Below, one piece after another: positions 26,523 through 36,033 of a stretch of 64,000 nucleotides of DNA; within the stretch, counting starts at the first letter, position 1; every line of letters begins with the position of its first letter. The translations under genes and the position numbers were made by a program. Source of the DNA: Woodsholea maritima DSM 17123 (GTDB lineage: Bacteria > Pseudomonadota > Alphaproteobacteria > Caulobacterales > Maricaulaceae); contig NZ_KB908057.1 in the NCBI RefSeq assembly GCF_000382325.1, positions 178,783 through 242,782 of the forward strand, written 5' to 3'. Under the pieces are notes generated by a model, which worked only from the letters and a program-made list of their open reading frames with translations, was not told where the DNA came from and did not search any database.

Positions 26523-28970
26523 ATGTATCGCGTGCTGGGTTGCCTGACAGAGGCGCACGACTGGTTGTTGGTCGCGGTGGCGGCTTGCCTGGCCGTGCTC
26601 ACAGGATTTTCCGTGTTTATGGCTTTGCGCCGGGCGCGTGATAGCCAAGGCTCGCGTGCGATTGCGTGGACGATTGCCGCCTCTTTCATCGCCGGTTTTG
26701 GCGTCTTCGCGACCCATTTTGTGGCCATGCTGGCTTATCGCCCAGGCTATCCGGTGGGCTATGATGGTGGGCTGACACTTTTGTCATTGGCGATTGGGGT
26801 AGTTGTGCCGGGCCTAGGCTTTGGTGTCTGGATCTTCTCCAAACGCGCGGTTACGCCTTGGATTCTTGGGTCTATTCTGATCGGTGGCGGGATTGCAACG
26901 CTGCATTATACCGGCATGCGGGGCTTAGAAATTGCCGCGCAACCGCAATGGGATGTGGATCTGGTCATCGCCTCTGTCGTGATGGCGATTGGGTTCAATT
27001 TATTGGCCGGGTTTTGCTCGCGCCGGCGTAGCGGCAGTCAGCAAGATAGTCGTTTAGGGCTCATTGCTGGGCCCTTAGCCTTTGTGCTGTCGGTGGTCAG
27101 CCTACACTTTACCGGCATGGGCGCGGTGACCTTTGTGCCCGACCCGCGCCTTATGGGGCCGTTGGAGCATACCCAAACCGCCTGGTTGGTTGTCGTCACG
27201 GTTTTAACCGGGGGTATCGCGATTGCGCTGGGCTTTGCGGCCGCCTTCGCCGATCGTTTATTCCATGAATATGATGGCCGGATGCGCCAGCGCCAAAGCG
27301 CTTTGGCCGATGCCGCGTTTGAGGCGCTGGTTATTCACCGCAAGGGCGTGATCTTGGATGTCAACGCCAAGATGGGCGAGCTGACGGGCTTACCGGTGGA
27401 GGAGCTGTCCGGGCGTCAACTTGGCAGCTTCCTTGAGGCCCAGGACGGCCCCCTGCCGCTGGATGATGGTAGCTTCGATCAAGTGCAATTCCTGGCCCAT
27501 GATGTGGCCTTCCCGGTGGAGCTGTGTACCCGGCGCCTGTCGGGCCATAGTGATGAGGTTTTTGTCACGGCGATCCGCGACTTGCGCGAGCGTGAGGCCC
27601 ATCGCCTCAAAATCGAAGAACTCTCCACGAAAGACCCCGTGACAGGCTTTAAACGGCGCGAATTATTTGTTGAGCGGGTCAATGCCTATCTGGGTGAGGT
27701 CAAGACCCGCGATGAGACCTGTGCCGTGGTGCGCATCTCCATTCAGCGTATTCGCGAAATGTATGAATGGGCAGGCTTTGAGGCGGGCGACCGCATGCTG
27801 GCGCAAATTGCTGAGCGTATCCGCACCATTCTGCCTGAAGATGCCATGGCCGCGCGTTTGTCGGGGGAAGATCTGGCGGTGATGTTGCCCGGGCAGGGTG
27901 AGGATGATGTCATCACCCGCACCTTGATGGATATGTTTGAGCGGGTGAACCGCCCATTGAGCCAAGGTAAGCGCGTGCTGGAGCCGGAATTGCTGTATGG
28001 GGTTTCGGTTTATCCCAGTGATGGTGAGGACGCCGAAACGCTGCTTAGTAATGCCGCGGCCGCGCTGGAAAGCGGCGGCGGGGATCGTATCCGCTTTCAC
28101 CATCCCGCCTTGAATGAAAAGCGTAAAGCGCGCCTGGAAACGGAGCTGGGCCTGGCCCAGGCGATCCGCGAGGGTGAGTTGAGCCTGGTTTATCAACCGC
28201 AATCCTGCTTGAAAACGGGGCGGATCTTAGGGGTTGAAACTTTGGTGCGCTGGTCGCGCGAGGGCGCGCCGATCCCGCCGTCTGAATTTATTCCTGTGGC
28301 CGAAGAAACTGGGCTGATCCGGCCTTTGGGGCGCTTTGTCTTGAAGCAGGTCGCGCGCGAAACGGCGCATTGGCCTGAAAACTTAGTAATTTCGGTCAAT
28401 CTGTCGCCCGCGCAATTTGCCGATCCAGAACTGATTTCCATGCTGGAAAGCATGATCGAAAGCGGTGAGATCAAGCCCTCGCGCTTTAAGCTGGAAATCA
28501 CCGAAGGGGCGGTGATTGAGGATGCCGCGCGCTCTGCCGCTTTGATGAATACCTTGAAGGCAATGGGCTTTCAGTTGTCGCTGGATGATTTTGGCACGGG
28601 GTATTCTTCGCTGTCATACTTGCGCAATTATCCCTTTGATCAGGTCAAGATCGACCGCGCCTTCGTTCATGATGTGGACCGCGATGTCTCCAAAGCGCGC
28701 TTGTTGAAAGCCATTGTGGAACTGGGCCAGGCGCTGGATCTCGATACCTTGGCTGAGGGCGCAGAGACGTTAAGCGAGTTGGATCATTTGCGTCAGGCCG
28801 GATGTGGTTCGATCCAGGGCTATATCCTCTCCAAGCCCTTCCCGGTGGAAGAGATGGAGGGCTTTATGAGCCGCTATCTGGCCATGCTGGCGCGCGGCGG
28901 GCTGGGGGCTAAGCCCCAGCTGAATGTGGTCGCAGAGAGCGATGAGCGCAAATCAGGCCTTAAGACCTAA
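26523..28970 (+). CDS. MHYT sensor with degenerate GGDEF and intact EAL domain (c-di-GMP phosphodiesterase)
   Basis: 815 residues. The N-terminal seven-helix MHYT domain shows three copies of its motif (THFVAML, LHYTGMRG, LHFTGMGA), thought to bind a metal and sense a gas or redox signal. A short PAS-like region follows. The GGDEF core reads SGEDL (447-451), so diguanylate cyclase activity is unlikely. The EAL domain keeps the catalytic acids: E in GVETL (E572, EAL read as ETL), NLSPAQF, ITEG, DDFGTG (D688, D689), KIDR, AEGAET and the GSIQGY glutamine. Likely role: membrane-sensed c-di-GMP breakdown. It converges with tamB, the stop codons overlapping by 4 bases. Confidence 0.88.
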   Translation: MYRVLGCLTEAHDWLLVAVAACLAVLTGFSVFMALRRARDSQGSRAIAWTIAASFIAGFGVFATHFVAMLAYRPGYPVGYDGGLTLLSLAIGVVVPGLGFGVWIFSKRAVTPWILGSILIGGGIATLHYTGMRGLEIAAQPQWDVDLVIASVVMAIGFNLLAGFCSRRRSGSQQDSRLGLIAGPLAFVLSVVSLHFTGMGAVTFVPDPRLMGPLEHTQTAWLVVVTVLTGGIAIALGFAAAFADRLFHEYDGRMRQRQSALADAAFEALVIHRKGVILDVNAKMGELTGLPVEELSGRQLGSFLEAQDGPLPLDDGSFDQVQFLAHDVAFPVELCTRRLSGHSDEVFVTAIRDLREREAHRLKIEELSTKDPVTGFKRRELFVERVNAYLGEVKTRDETCAVVRISIQRIREMYEWAGFEAGDRMLAQIAERIRTILPEDAMAARLSGEDLAVMLPGQGEDDVITRTLMDMFERVNRPLSQGKRVLEPELLYGVSVYPSDGEDAETLLSNAAAALESGGGDRIRFHHPALNEKRKARLETELGLAQAIREGELSLVYQPQSCLKTGRILGVETLVRWSREGAPIPPSEFIPVAEETGLIRPLGRFVLKQVARETAHWPENLVISVNLSPAQFADPELISMLESMIESGEIKPSRFKLEITEGAVIEDAARSAALMNTLKAMGFQLSLDDFGTGYSSLSYLRNYPFDQVKIDRAFVHDVDRDVSKARLLKAIVELGQALDLDTLAEGAETLSELDHLRQAGCGSIQGYILSKPFPVEEMEGFMSRYLAMLARGGLGAKPQLNVVAESDERKSGLKT

Positions 28971-31900
28971 TATTCCTTCTGCCATTGCAGGGCGATTGAG
29001 GCATTGGTATCGCCGGTCAGGCGTGACAATAAGGAGAGGTCCGGGCTCAACGTCCATTCTACTTTGGCCGCGCCAAAGGCGGTGCCATCCCCGCTTTCCA
29101 GTTCGATATAGACATCATCGCTGACCCGGTGCCCGCCGGTCACAACCACGCCGCCATTGGCCCCGGTGGAGATGTCTAGCCGGTCAAGGCCCGTCATATT
29201 GCGTAGGCTGCCAAGGGCGCCAAAAATGTTTTGGCCTGAGAGCTGGGCCGCGAGCTGGGCGGTTTCAAACGCCGTCAATTGTGCGGCAGAGCGGTCAAAC
29301 AAAAGGCGCGACAGGATTTCATCCTGCGGCAGGCTTGGCGTGCTGGACAGGGTAATTTCAGGCTCGCGAATACGCCCATCGACGGTGATTTGCGCTTCAA
29401 ATCCGGTACGTCGATGCTCGGCCACAATATGGACCCGGCCATTATTAGGCTGACCGGCAAAGCGCACTTCACCTTCTTTAAAGGCGAAGGGGCGATTGAC
29501 CAGAAAGGCTTGGCCGCGGATCAGATTGACGCTGCCTTGGACATTCACCTTACGCGCCGTACCCCCGATATGCAGATCGCCGCGCCATTCAGAATTAAAG
29601 CTGCGCGCGCTCACAAAAAGATCCCCGGGGGCATGAATGCGATAATCGAGATTGATGGGCAGGCGCGTGCGCGTGCGCATCGTCAGGCCTTCAGGCGCAT
29701 TGATTTCTTCCACATCCAGGCGGGTAATGCTGGGCCCGCTGGCCTCAGGCGGACGCGCTTCGAGGCGGTTGATCAGCGAGGAGCCCGAAATATTGAGACG
29801 CTGCGGATTGAGATCGAGATGAATATTGCCACTCAGGCGTGCTTCGCCATCGCGGCGCTTGAGGGCCTCAAGATGATCAAAGGTAAGGTTGACAATGCCC
29901 GATAGGCCTTCGGCATTGAGATCCAGGGTGGCCGATCCGCTGAGGCGGCCTTCACCGCCATCATGGGCCTCCAGGGTTTGGATCTGCATACTCGTGCCAT
30001 CAAAATCGGCCGCAAAGGTGAGGCCTTGTAGATGGGTGCCGGTTGAGGCCATCTGAAACTCACCGTCATTGAGCGCAATGGACCCGGTCAGATGTGGATC
30101 GCTCGCCGGGCCGGTGAAGGTGGATTGGAAATCCAACTGGCCTTGCGCGCGCAGATTCTCAGGCAGTAATAGAAGCGCCAGCGCATCAATCTGGCCATTG
30201 ATCCGGGCATGGCCCTCCAGGCGCGCCGTGTCATCACCGGCGAGTTTAAGCAGCGAGGGGCTAGGCCCTGTGCGGGTGAGATTAAGCGCGCCGGTCAGCT
30301 CTGCGCCATGCAAATCACCCGATACGACCAGATCCTCGCCCAGATTAGCCCCCAGGTGCAGCGTGATCGCGCTTTCACGCGGCATATCGGCCCCATAGAC
30401 ATCATTAAGCCCGATTTGAGCCTCACCCAGCCAGGCCGCGCCGGGATTTTGCAGGTCGATCTGGGCTTGCAAAGTCCCATGCAGCATGGGAAGCCCGCCC
30501 AGGCTGGAGAAGATTTGCGCCGGCAGAGCTTCGGCCTCAACGCGCAGGAATGACGGCGTTTGGGGATCGGCGAAGAAGGCGCTCTCAACAGTGACATGTC
30601 CGCCGCCCATCACCAGGCGGGTATTGAGACGGCGCCCCTCTGCGCTGCTTTGTAGCTGGATCGGCTCTTGCGCCTGCCATTTTAATCGCCCCCAGCGCCC
30701 TGATGCGCGAAGGGCCAGCGTGATGGGGCCATCTTCGGCCCAGACCAGATGCGCAGGCGCGGCGAGGGTAAAGGCTTTGCCCGCGCGCCCTTCCAGATTG
30801 AGGCCCAGGCTGAGCCCACTTAGCGGCCCGGATGCGGTGATATGGCCTTCATCAATGATGACGGATTTAAAGGCGGTACGGGTCAGATGAGCTTCACCCT
30901 CAATCTGGGCTTGGCGCAGGGCATGGATAGGGCCTGTGAGCGTGAAATCACCGTTCCATTGGGTGAGGCCGGTATTTTTGATAAGACCTAAGCGACTGGT
31001 CAGCTGGCCCTCGACCAGATCGGCGGATAGATCGACCAGGCTGACGCCAATCTGGCCATTATCCGTGGTCAGATGAAGACCGGTTTCATCTTTGATCAGG
31101 CTGCCAAAGATCGCGATGTCCTGGCGATCATGCCGGGCAAAGATCAGCCACAGCATATCGAGTTGGCCGGATTGCCATTGCGCTTCGATCTGCACATGGG
31201 GATTGGTGATCGCGACGGGGCCTAAACTCATCGCCTGCGTGGTGATGACGCTTTGCGCCGCAATGCCGGAGGCGGTTGAGCGCGCCTCAAAGGCGGCGAC
31301 CAACGCACCATTCACATCAAAAGACGGAATGCCTGTCTGACCGGAAAAGGCGATATTGCCGCGGGTCTGCCAGGCCCCATCACGGCCCGCCTGACCGCTG
31401 GCTTCCACGCGCACTTGGCTGGATTGCAAGGTGATGGAGCGCGCTTCGAACCCGGCTTCGCCCCAATGGCCATCAATCTCGCCATTCAGCCCTGTGCCAA
31501 GTGCAGCCATGCGATCTGCAAAGCGAAGCTCATCACTGGCGATTTCCAGCCGAAGATCGAGCGTGTCCGGCGCTTGACCTGCGGCGCTCAGATGCGCGCG
31601 GACCGGCCCGGTGAGGCTTTCATGAAGGCTCTGGCTGCGGTGAAGCGTGATATCACTCTCAAGATCGAGGGTTTTCGTGGGGAGGCTATAGTGGCCAGAG
31701 GTGAGGATTTCCGCCTCACTGGAGGTGAGATGCATGGCCTGCCAACGCGCTTGCTTCTCAGCGCTGATCCAGTCGGCTTCGCCTTGAACGCGTGCTTGCT
31801 GGCCCAGCAGCGGATTGACCCGCTCTATCTCGGTGCGTGGGCGGGTTAATTGCCAATCGAGGACGACATGATAGCCACCGTCACGCCGTTCAATCTGGGT

Positions 31901-33055
31901 CGGCCCGCTCAGGCTGGCGAGCGTGAATTTTGGCCCCTCAACACCCTCAGCGCTGAGGACGCCGTCAAACAAAGGGGCGTCTTTTAAGGCAAACACGCCA
32001 TCAAGATGCGCGCGCTCAACTGTCAGCGTGTCACCGATCAGGGCGCGCAGAGCCGGGCCGGTGACATCGACTTGGCCCTGCCAGGGCGTTGCGGCGTCTT
32101 CGCGGCTGATCGTGATGTCGGCGTGATCAAGATGCGCTTCCACGCCGGTGATATAGGGCTTCGCCATCGGGCCTTTGAGGCTCAGCGCCGCACGCTCACC
32201 AAAGGCTGACGCCGTATCGGGGATTTGTGGCCAAGGGGCGAGGGCGCTATCGGCGATGACCTCCCACTGCTTATCCTGCCAGGTGATGCGCGCTTGGCTG
32301 ACGGCTTCGCCATCCAGGCGCGCGCTCAGATCACCGGTGCCCGCTTGTAAATCGCCTCTCAATGCGCCTTCGACGATCAGGGCGCGCTCTGGCATGCGTA
32401 GCAGATGGGCGAGCGGACCTTGGGCGGGCGCTTCTAAATGCAGATCTGCGGTAATATCGCCTTCTGGCGTACGTTGAGCATTGAGGCGTAAAAACTCATC
32501 GGCCTCGTCCAGGCGCTCGATGCGCAGGGTCGTGGTGCCGGGGCTTTGTAAAAAACCGGTGAGCGCGGCTTCGACGTGTAACTGCGCGCGTTGGCCCAGC
32601 ACAGGCTCTTCCAGGACCAGGGTCTCAATCAGGGCGGCTTCTAAATGGATATGCGGCAGGGAAAGCGCCCCGCGCGGTTCGGACGGACTTTCTGCACCCT
32701 TTGGGCGGCGTAGGACGTGGATCGTTTGGACGTTGAAGCGATCAACATGGACCGCGTTGGAAAGTAGGTCGCGGGCGCGCCAGTTGAGACTGACATTTTC
32801 CGCGATCAACCAGACGCCGTCTTCATCCTCTAGGCTCACGCGCTCCAGGCTGAGATCGGAAAAGAGATCGCCCGTAAGGCCTTCGATATGTAAAGTTCCA
32901 AGGCTTCCCAGCTGACGGCCTTCAAGCTGAGACACGACGATGGAGCGCCCGAGAGAGCCGCCCAGGACTAACCGTGCGCCGATGACTAATCCCGCGAGGA
33001 TGACGAGAAGGATGAGGAGGCCAAGGCCCAGCTTGGTCAGAAGAGATTTGCGCAT
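28967..33055 (-). CDS. tamB: Translocation and assembly module protein TamB
   Basis: 1362 residues, in the usual TamB range. An N-terminal signal anchor (residues 8-30) is followed by a very long beta-rich region and the C-terminal DUF490/TamB domain with LSSTPSLPQDEILSRLLF and GLDRLDIS segments. TamB spans the periplasm and works with TamA in outer-membrane assembly and anterograde lipid transport. The ATG at 33055 shares one base with the tamA stop (TGATG), so the pair is translationally coupled; a TTG one codon earlier is less likely. Confidence 0.92.
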   Translation of the reverse strand: MRKSLLTKLGLGLLILLVILAGLVIGARLVLGGSLGRSIVVSQLEGRQLGSLGTLHIEGLTGDLFSDLSLERVSLEDEDGVWLIAENVSLNWRARDLLSNAVHVDRFNVQTIHVLRRPKGAESPSEPRGALSLPHIHLEAALIETLVLEEPVLGQRAQLHVEAALTGFLQSPGTTTLRIERLDEADEFLRLNAQRTPEGDITADLHLEAPAQGPLAHLLRMPERALIVEGALRGDLQAGTGDLSARLDGEAVSQARITWQDKQWEVIADSALAPWPQIPDTASAFGERAALSLKGPMAKPYITGVEAHLDHADITISREDAATPWQGQVDVTGPALRALIGDTLTVERAHLDGVFALKDAPLFDGVLSAEGVEGPKFTLASLSGPTQIERRDGGYHVVLDWQLTRPRTEIERVNPLLGQQARVQGEADWISAEKQARWQAMHLTSSEAEILTSGHYSLPTKTLDLESDITLHRSQSLHESLTGPVRAHLSAAGQAPDTLDLRLEIASDELRFADRMAALGTGLNGEIDGHWGEAGFEARSITLQSSQVRVEASGQAGRDGAWQTRGNIAFSGQTGIPSFDVNGALVAAFEARSTASGIAAQSVITTQAMSLGPVAITNPHVQIEAQWQSGQLDMLWLIFARHDRQDIAIFGSLIKDETGLHLTTDNGQIGVSLVDLSADLVEGQLTSRLGLIKNTGLTQWNGDFTLTGPIHALRQAQIEGEAHLTRTAFKSVIIDEGHITASGPLSGLSLGLNLEGRAGKAFTLAAPAHLVWAEDGPITLALRASGRWGRLKWQAQEPIQLQSSAEGRRLNTRLVMGGGHVTVESAFFADPQTPSFLRVEAEALPAQIFSSLGGLPMLHGTLQAQIDLQNPGAAWLGEAQIGLNDVYGADMPRESAITLHLGANLGEDLVVSGDLHGAELTGALNLTRTGPSPSLLKLAGDDTARLEGHARINGQIDALALLLLPENLRAQGQLDFQSTFTGPASDPHLTGSIALNDGEFQMASTGTHLQGLTFAADFDGTSMQIQTLEAHDGGEGRLSGSATLDLNAEGLSGIVNLTFDHLEALKRRDGEARLSGNIHLDLNPQRLNISGSSLINRLEARPPEASGPSITRLDVEEINAPEGLTMRTRTRLPINLDYRIHAPGDLFVSARSFNSEWRGDLHIGGTARKVNVQGSVNLIRGQAFLVNRPFAFKEGEVRFAGQPNNGRVHIVAEHRRTGFEAQITVDGRIREPEITLSSTPSLPQDEILSRLLFDRSAAQLTAFETAQLAAQLSGQNIFGALGSLRNMTGLDRLDISTGANGGVVVTGGHRVSDDVYIELESGDGTAFGAAKVEWTLSPDLSLLSRLTGDTNASIALQWQKEY

Positions 33056-34758
33056 CAAAAGGCCTGCCCCAAGCTGAAATAGACCTGGAAGGGGTCTTCG
33101 CCATCACGCTTATCGACCGGCATCGCAACATCAACGCGAATGGGCGCGAAGCTGAGATAATAGCGAAGGCCCATCCCGATACCATATCTTAATTCGCCCA
33201 TATCCGGCGTGGTGTCATCCCCGGTGGTGGCGGCATCGACAAAGGCCACGACGCCCCATTTCTCGCGTAAGTGCCAGCGCAGCTCGGTATTGAACTCGAC
33301 AACTGAACGTCCGCCAATGGGAACGCCCTCAGCATTTTTAGGGCTCAGCTCTTGATAGGCATAGCCGCGCGCCGACCCCCCGCCCCCGGCAAAGAAGCGA
33401 TGGTCAGCGGGGATGGAAAAACTGCTGGTGCCTACAATCGTGCCAAAGCGCACCCGCGCTGCGGCCAGCACGCGATCTGACAGCGGCCAATAACTGGCCG
33501 CGCGCGTATCAAAGCGCACATAGCCACTGCCCGCCCCGCCCGTGGTGATCACGGGTGTGACCAACAGGCCAATATTCCAGCCATCATCGGGGTTTAAGGG
33601 ATTGTCGCGGGTGTCATAAAGCGCTGAGAGGGGTAGCTCCAGGCTCAAGAAGTCACGCTCATCTTCGCTGTCTTTAAGATGCGAGCCATCCAGGCGCACA
33701 CCGGCACCCAAGGTAAAAGGGCCAACATGGCGCCGGGTCACATGGGCGGCCAGGAACACCTCTTGTTGATCATAGGCGTCGGTATTTTCAGACTTGGCCC
33801 CGGCGCTTAGCTTCAGATCTTGATGGAGCCTTCGCCAATGGGGAAAAAGCAGCTCGCTTTCAACGCCTTGGATCAGAGTTGCCAATTGCAGGCGCGCGCT
33901 GAAGGTTTCATCTCCGCCATACACATTGCGCCGTGACCAGCGATTGTCGGTCCCGGCCCCTTCACTGGTTGAATAGCTCAGCGAAGCTTCCAGGGCATGG
34001 CGTTTGCGCGGCTCCAAGACGACTTCAATATCGCGCGCGGTTTGATCGTTCTCAGCCGGGGTTAGCAGAACTTCAGCGCTTTGCACGCTGGCGAGATTTT
34101 GTAAGGCGCGCTGATAGGCGCTCAGATCATCGCGGCTGGTCGGTGCCCCCGGCTCAAGCGGAGAGAGGCGGCGGATAAAGCTTTCGCGCCAGCCCGGTGC
34201 ACTTAAATAGACCTCGCCATTGATGGAATATTCGCCTGGGCGATAATCATAGACGACTTCACTATCGCCGCGTGCATGATCGACAATAACCCGGCGAAAT
34301 CCGGTATCGGCATCGGGCCAGCCGGAGGTTTGTAAGGCCGCAAGGCCCAAACCTTCGGCGTTCAAGATTGCCGTGGCCTCTAACGGATCGCCCGGTTCCA
34401 CAGGGATGGCGGCGCTGGCCACCGCCTTGGCGCGCTCATCCTCCCGCGTGGAAATCTCTACAGTGCCGACGGTATAGACCGGACCAATTTCGATATCGAT
34501 GACGACTTCTAAATCATCATCGACGCGCGGAATGACCCGCGCCCCATAATAGCCCTTAGAGCGCAGATAGAGCGTGACTTCATTGGCGCTATCTTGGCCC
34601 TGACGCCAGGCTTCAACGCCATTACTTGGCGTTTGAGTATAGGTTTCAAGAATTTGACTGATGTCGCGATGCAAGTCTGCATCCTCAACCCCTTCCAGGG
34701 TCGGACCGGCTAACGCCAGGGAGGTCAAGCTGAAAATGGCGCTCGCGAAGGCTGTCAT
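33055..34758 (-). CDS. tamA: Autotransporter assembly outer-membrane protein TamA (Omp85 family)
   Basis: 567 residues: signal peptide (cleavage near LALAGP), three POTRA-like domains to about residue 240, and an Omp85 barrel with the conserved GGGGSARGY loop and a C-terminal Phe. GTG ATG double start; the ATG at 34758 is chosen. It forms the outer-membrane half of the TAM complex with TamB and could assist the autotransporter at the start of the window. No other gene follows upstream in the operon. Confidence 0.92.
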   Translation of the reverse strand: MTAFASAIFSLTSLALAGPTLEGVEDADLHRDISQILETYTQTPSNGVEAWRQGQDSANEVTLYLRSKGYYGARVIPRVDDDLEVVIDIEIGPVYTVGTVEISTREDERAKAVASAAIPVEPGDPLEATAILNAEGLGLAALQTSGWPDADTGFRRVIVDHARGDSEVVYDYRPGEYSINGEVYLSAPGWRESFIRRLSPLEPGAPTSRDDLSAYQRALQNLASVQSAEVLLTPAENDQTARDIEVVLEPRKRHALEASLSYSTSEGAGTDNRWSRRNVYGGDETFSARLQLATLIQGVESELLFPHWRRLHQDLKLSAGAKSENTDAYDQQEVFLAAHVTRRHVGPFTLGAGVRLDGSHLKDSEDERDFLSLELPLSALYDTRDNPLNPDDGWNIGLLVTPVITTGGAGSGYVRFDTRAASYWPLSDRVLAAARVRFGTIVGTSSFSIPADHRFFAGGGGSARGYAYQELSPKNAEGVPIGGRSVVEFNTELRWHLREKWGVVAFVDAATTGDDTTPDMGELRYGIGMGLRYYLSFAPIRVDVAMPVDKRDGEDPFQVYFSLGQAF

Positions 34759-35026
34759 CACTGTCCCTTTATCCCCCCACCTTGTATTCCAGAGCGCCTT
34801 GAAACGGTCAACTGGTCATCATTAAGGTCATTCGGTTTGCGCGCCAAGCCACGCTGGACCGAGGTGCTTTTTAAGCGAGGGCCTTGCCTCTTTTTGGTCA
34901 AAAACTTGCCGCGAAAAGACCATCACGGATTATGCAACGCATCAGGCGAGGGGGCGTTTCATACCTGTTCGTCGGCATCATGGAGCGAGGCTGGCGAAGG
35001 TACCTAGAAACAAAAGGACGAAGATC

Positions 35027-35320
35027 ATGAAAACGACTGTTGTATTGTCTGCGATCGCTGCTTTGGGTTTTGCCGGTGCTGCCCTGGCCCAGGATGAAGT
35101 TCAGTTTTCCGACATCGACACCAATGGTGATGCTCAACTGAGCCTGGAAGAGGTTCACGCTGTTTCCCCAAATGTCAGCGAGATTGAGTTCACCGCCTAT
35201 GACGCAGACGCGGATGGGTCTTTGAGCGAAGACGAATATCAGACTTGGTCTGAGTATAAGGCCGATCAAGAGCCTGAAACGACCCCTGAAGCTGAGATGG
35301 ATGATCGCCAAGAGCGCTAA
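35027..35320 (+). CDS. Secreted EF-hand calcium-binding protein, copy 1
   Basis: 97 residues. Signal peptide MKTTVVLSAIAALGFAGAALA, then two canonical EF-hand loops, DTNGDAQLSLEE and DADADGSLSEDE, and an acidic tail (PETTPEAEMDD). Likely a periplasmic or exported calcium-binding protein; partner unknown. AGGACGAAG lies before the ATG. A paralogue follows 516 bases downstream. Confidence 0.85.
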   Translation: MKTTVVLSAIAALGFAGAALAQDEVQFSDIDTNGDAQLSLEEVHAVSPNVSEIEFTAYDADADGSLSEDEYQTWSEYKADQEPETTPEAEMDDRQER

Positions 35321-35343
35321 TCCCTCCTCGCTTTAGAGCCCGG

Positions 35344-35386
35344 CCCCGCATGGATTACCCCTCCCCAGGTCCATGCGGGGTTTTTT
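35344..35386 (+). terminator. Intrinsic terminator after EF-hand copy 1
   Basis: CCCCGCATGGA, a 15-base loop with CCCCTCCCC, TCCATGCGGGG, then TTTTTT. An 11-bp perfect stem. Confidence 0.92.
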
Positions 35387-35542
35387 ATGCGCGCTATAAA
35401 ACTTGCCCCAATTTGGCCGCAAATAAGCCGCGAAAAGACCACCACGCCCTCATGCAACCAAAGTTCTGTAGGGCCGTTTTATTAGTGTTCGTGGGCGTCA
35501 TGGAGCGTTGCTCACGAGATCATAACTTTAAGGATGAAGATC

Positions 35543-35833
35543 ATGAAAACCACTGTTGTATTGTCTGCTATCGCTGCCCTGGGTTTCGCGGGTGCGGCTG
35601 TTGCCAATGAAGAGATCACCTTTGCGGGTATCGACACGAATGCCGATGGCGTTTTGAGCCTGGAAGAAGTCCAAGTGGCGGCTCCAGAAGTCACCGAAGT
35701 TGAGTTCACCGCTTATGACGCTGATGCGGATGGGTCTTTGAGCGAAGACGAGTTCAATGTTTGGGCTGAGTATAAAGCTGACCAAGCTGAAGACTCTGCT
35801 GAGCACAGCTCTGAAGAGGCGTCTGAGCACTAA
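35543..35833 (+). CDS. Secreted EF-hand calcium-binding protein, copy 2
   Basis: 96 residues from the ATG at 35543, chosen because it matches copy 1 and is preceded by AAGGATGAAG; an ATG three codons earlier is in frame. Signal peptide nearly identical to copy 1, then EF-hand loops DTNADGVLSLEE and DADADGSLSEDE and a Ser/Glu/His tail. Same likely role as copy 1. After the stop an 11-bp hairpin with a GAAA tetraloop (35846-35871) has no counterpart in copy 1. Confidence 0.85.
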   Translation: MKTTVVLSAIAALGFAGAAVANEEITFAGIDTNADGVLSLEEVQVAAPEVTEVEFTAYDADADGSLSEDEFNVWAEYKADQAEDSAEHSSEEASEH

Positions 35834-35882
35834 GCTTAGATCTTAAGTCCTGAGGCGAAAGCCTCAGGACTGAACATAAAGA

Positions 35883-35922
35883 ACCCGCACGGATGCCCCT
35901 CCCCGGTCCGTGCGGGTTTTTT
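35883..35922 (+). terminator. Intrinsic terminator after EF-hand copy 2
   Basis: AACCCGCACGGA, 13-base loop with CCCCTCCCC, TCCGTGCGGGTT followed by a T run. Loop shared with the terminator of copy 1. Confidence 0.9.
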
Positions 35923-35976
35923 GTATGTATTGAGGGGGGGCTGGGAAACGATGGATGATCAAATGGGTCAAACAAT

Positions 35977-36001
35977 AAAAGCCGCTTCATTCCGAAGCGG
36001 C
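35977..36001 (-). terminator. Intrinsic terminator for the glycine-zipper lipoprotein
   Basis: Minus strand: GCCGCTTC, GGAAT, GAAGCGGC, then TTTTATTGTTT, about 33 bases after the stop codon at 36034. Confidence 0.85.
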
Positions 36002-36033
36002 CTTTATCATCAGGTCGATTTATCGAGGTGAGC

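Larger units (their letters stand above)
34908..35925 (+). repeat. Tandem duplication of an EF-hand transcription unit
   Basis: Copy 1 (34908-35386) and copy 2 (35427-35925) align from an upstream block GCCGCGAAAAGACCA through the coding region to a terminator with the same CCCCTCCCC loop. Gene starts are 516 bases apart. Coding regions share long near-identical stretches (signal peptide and second EF-hand) with diverged tails. Upstream leader, gene and terminator were therefore duplicated together. Confidence 0.8.
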
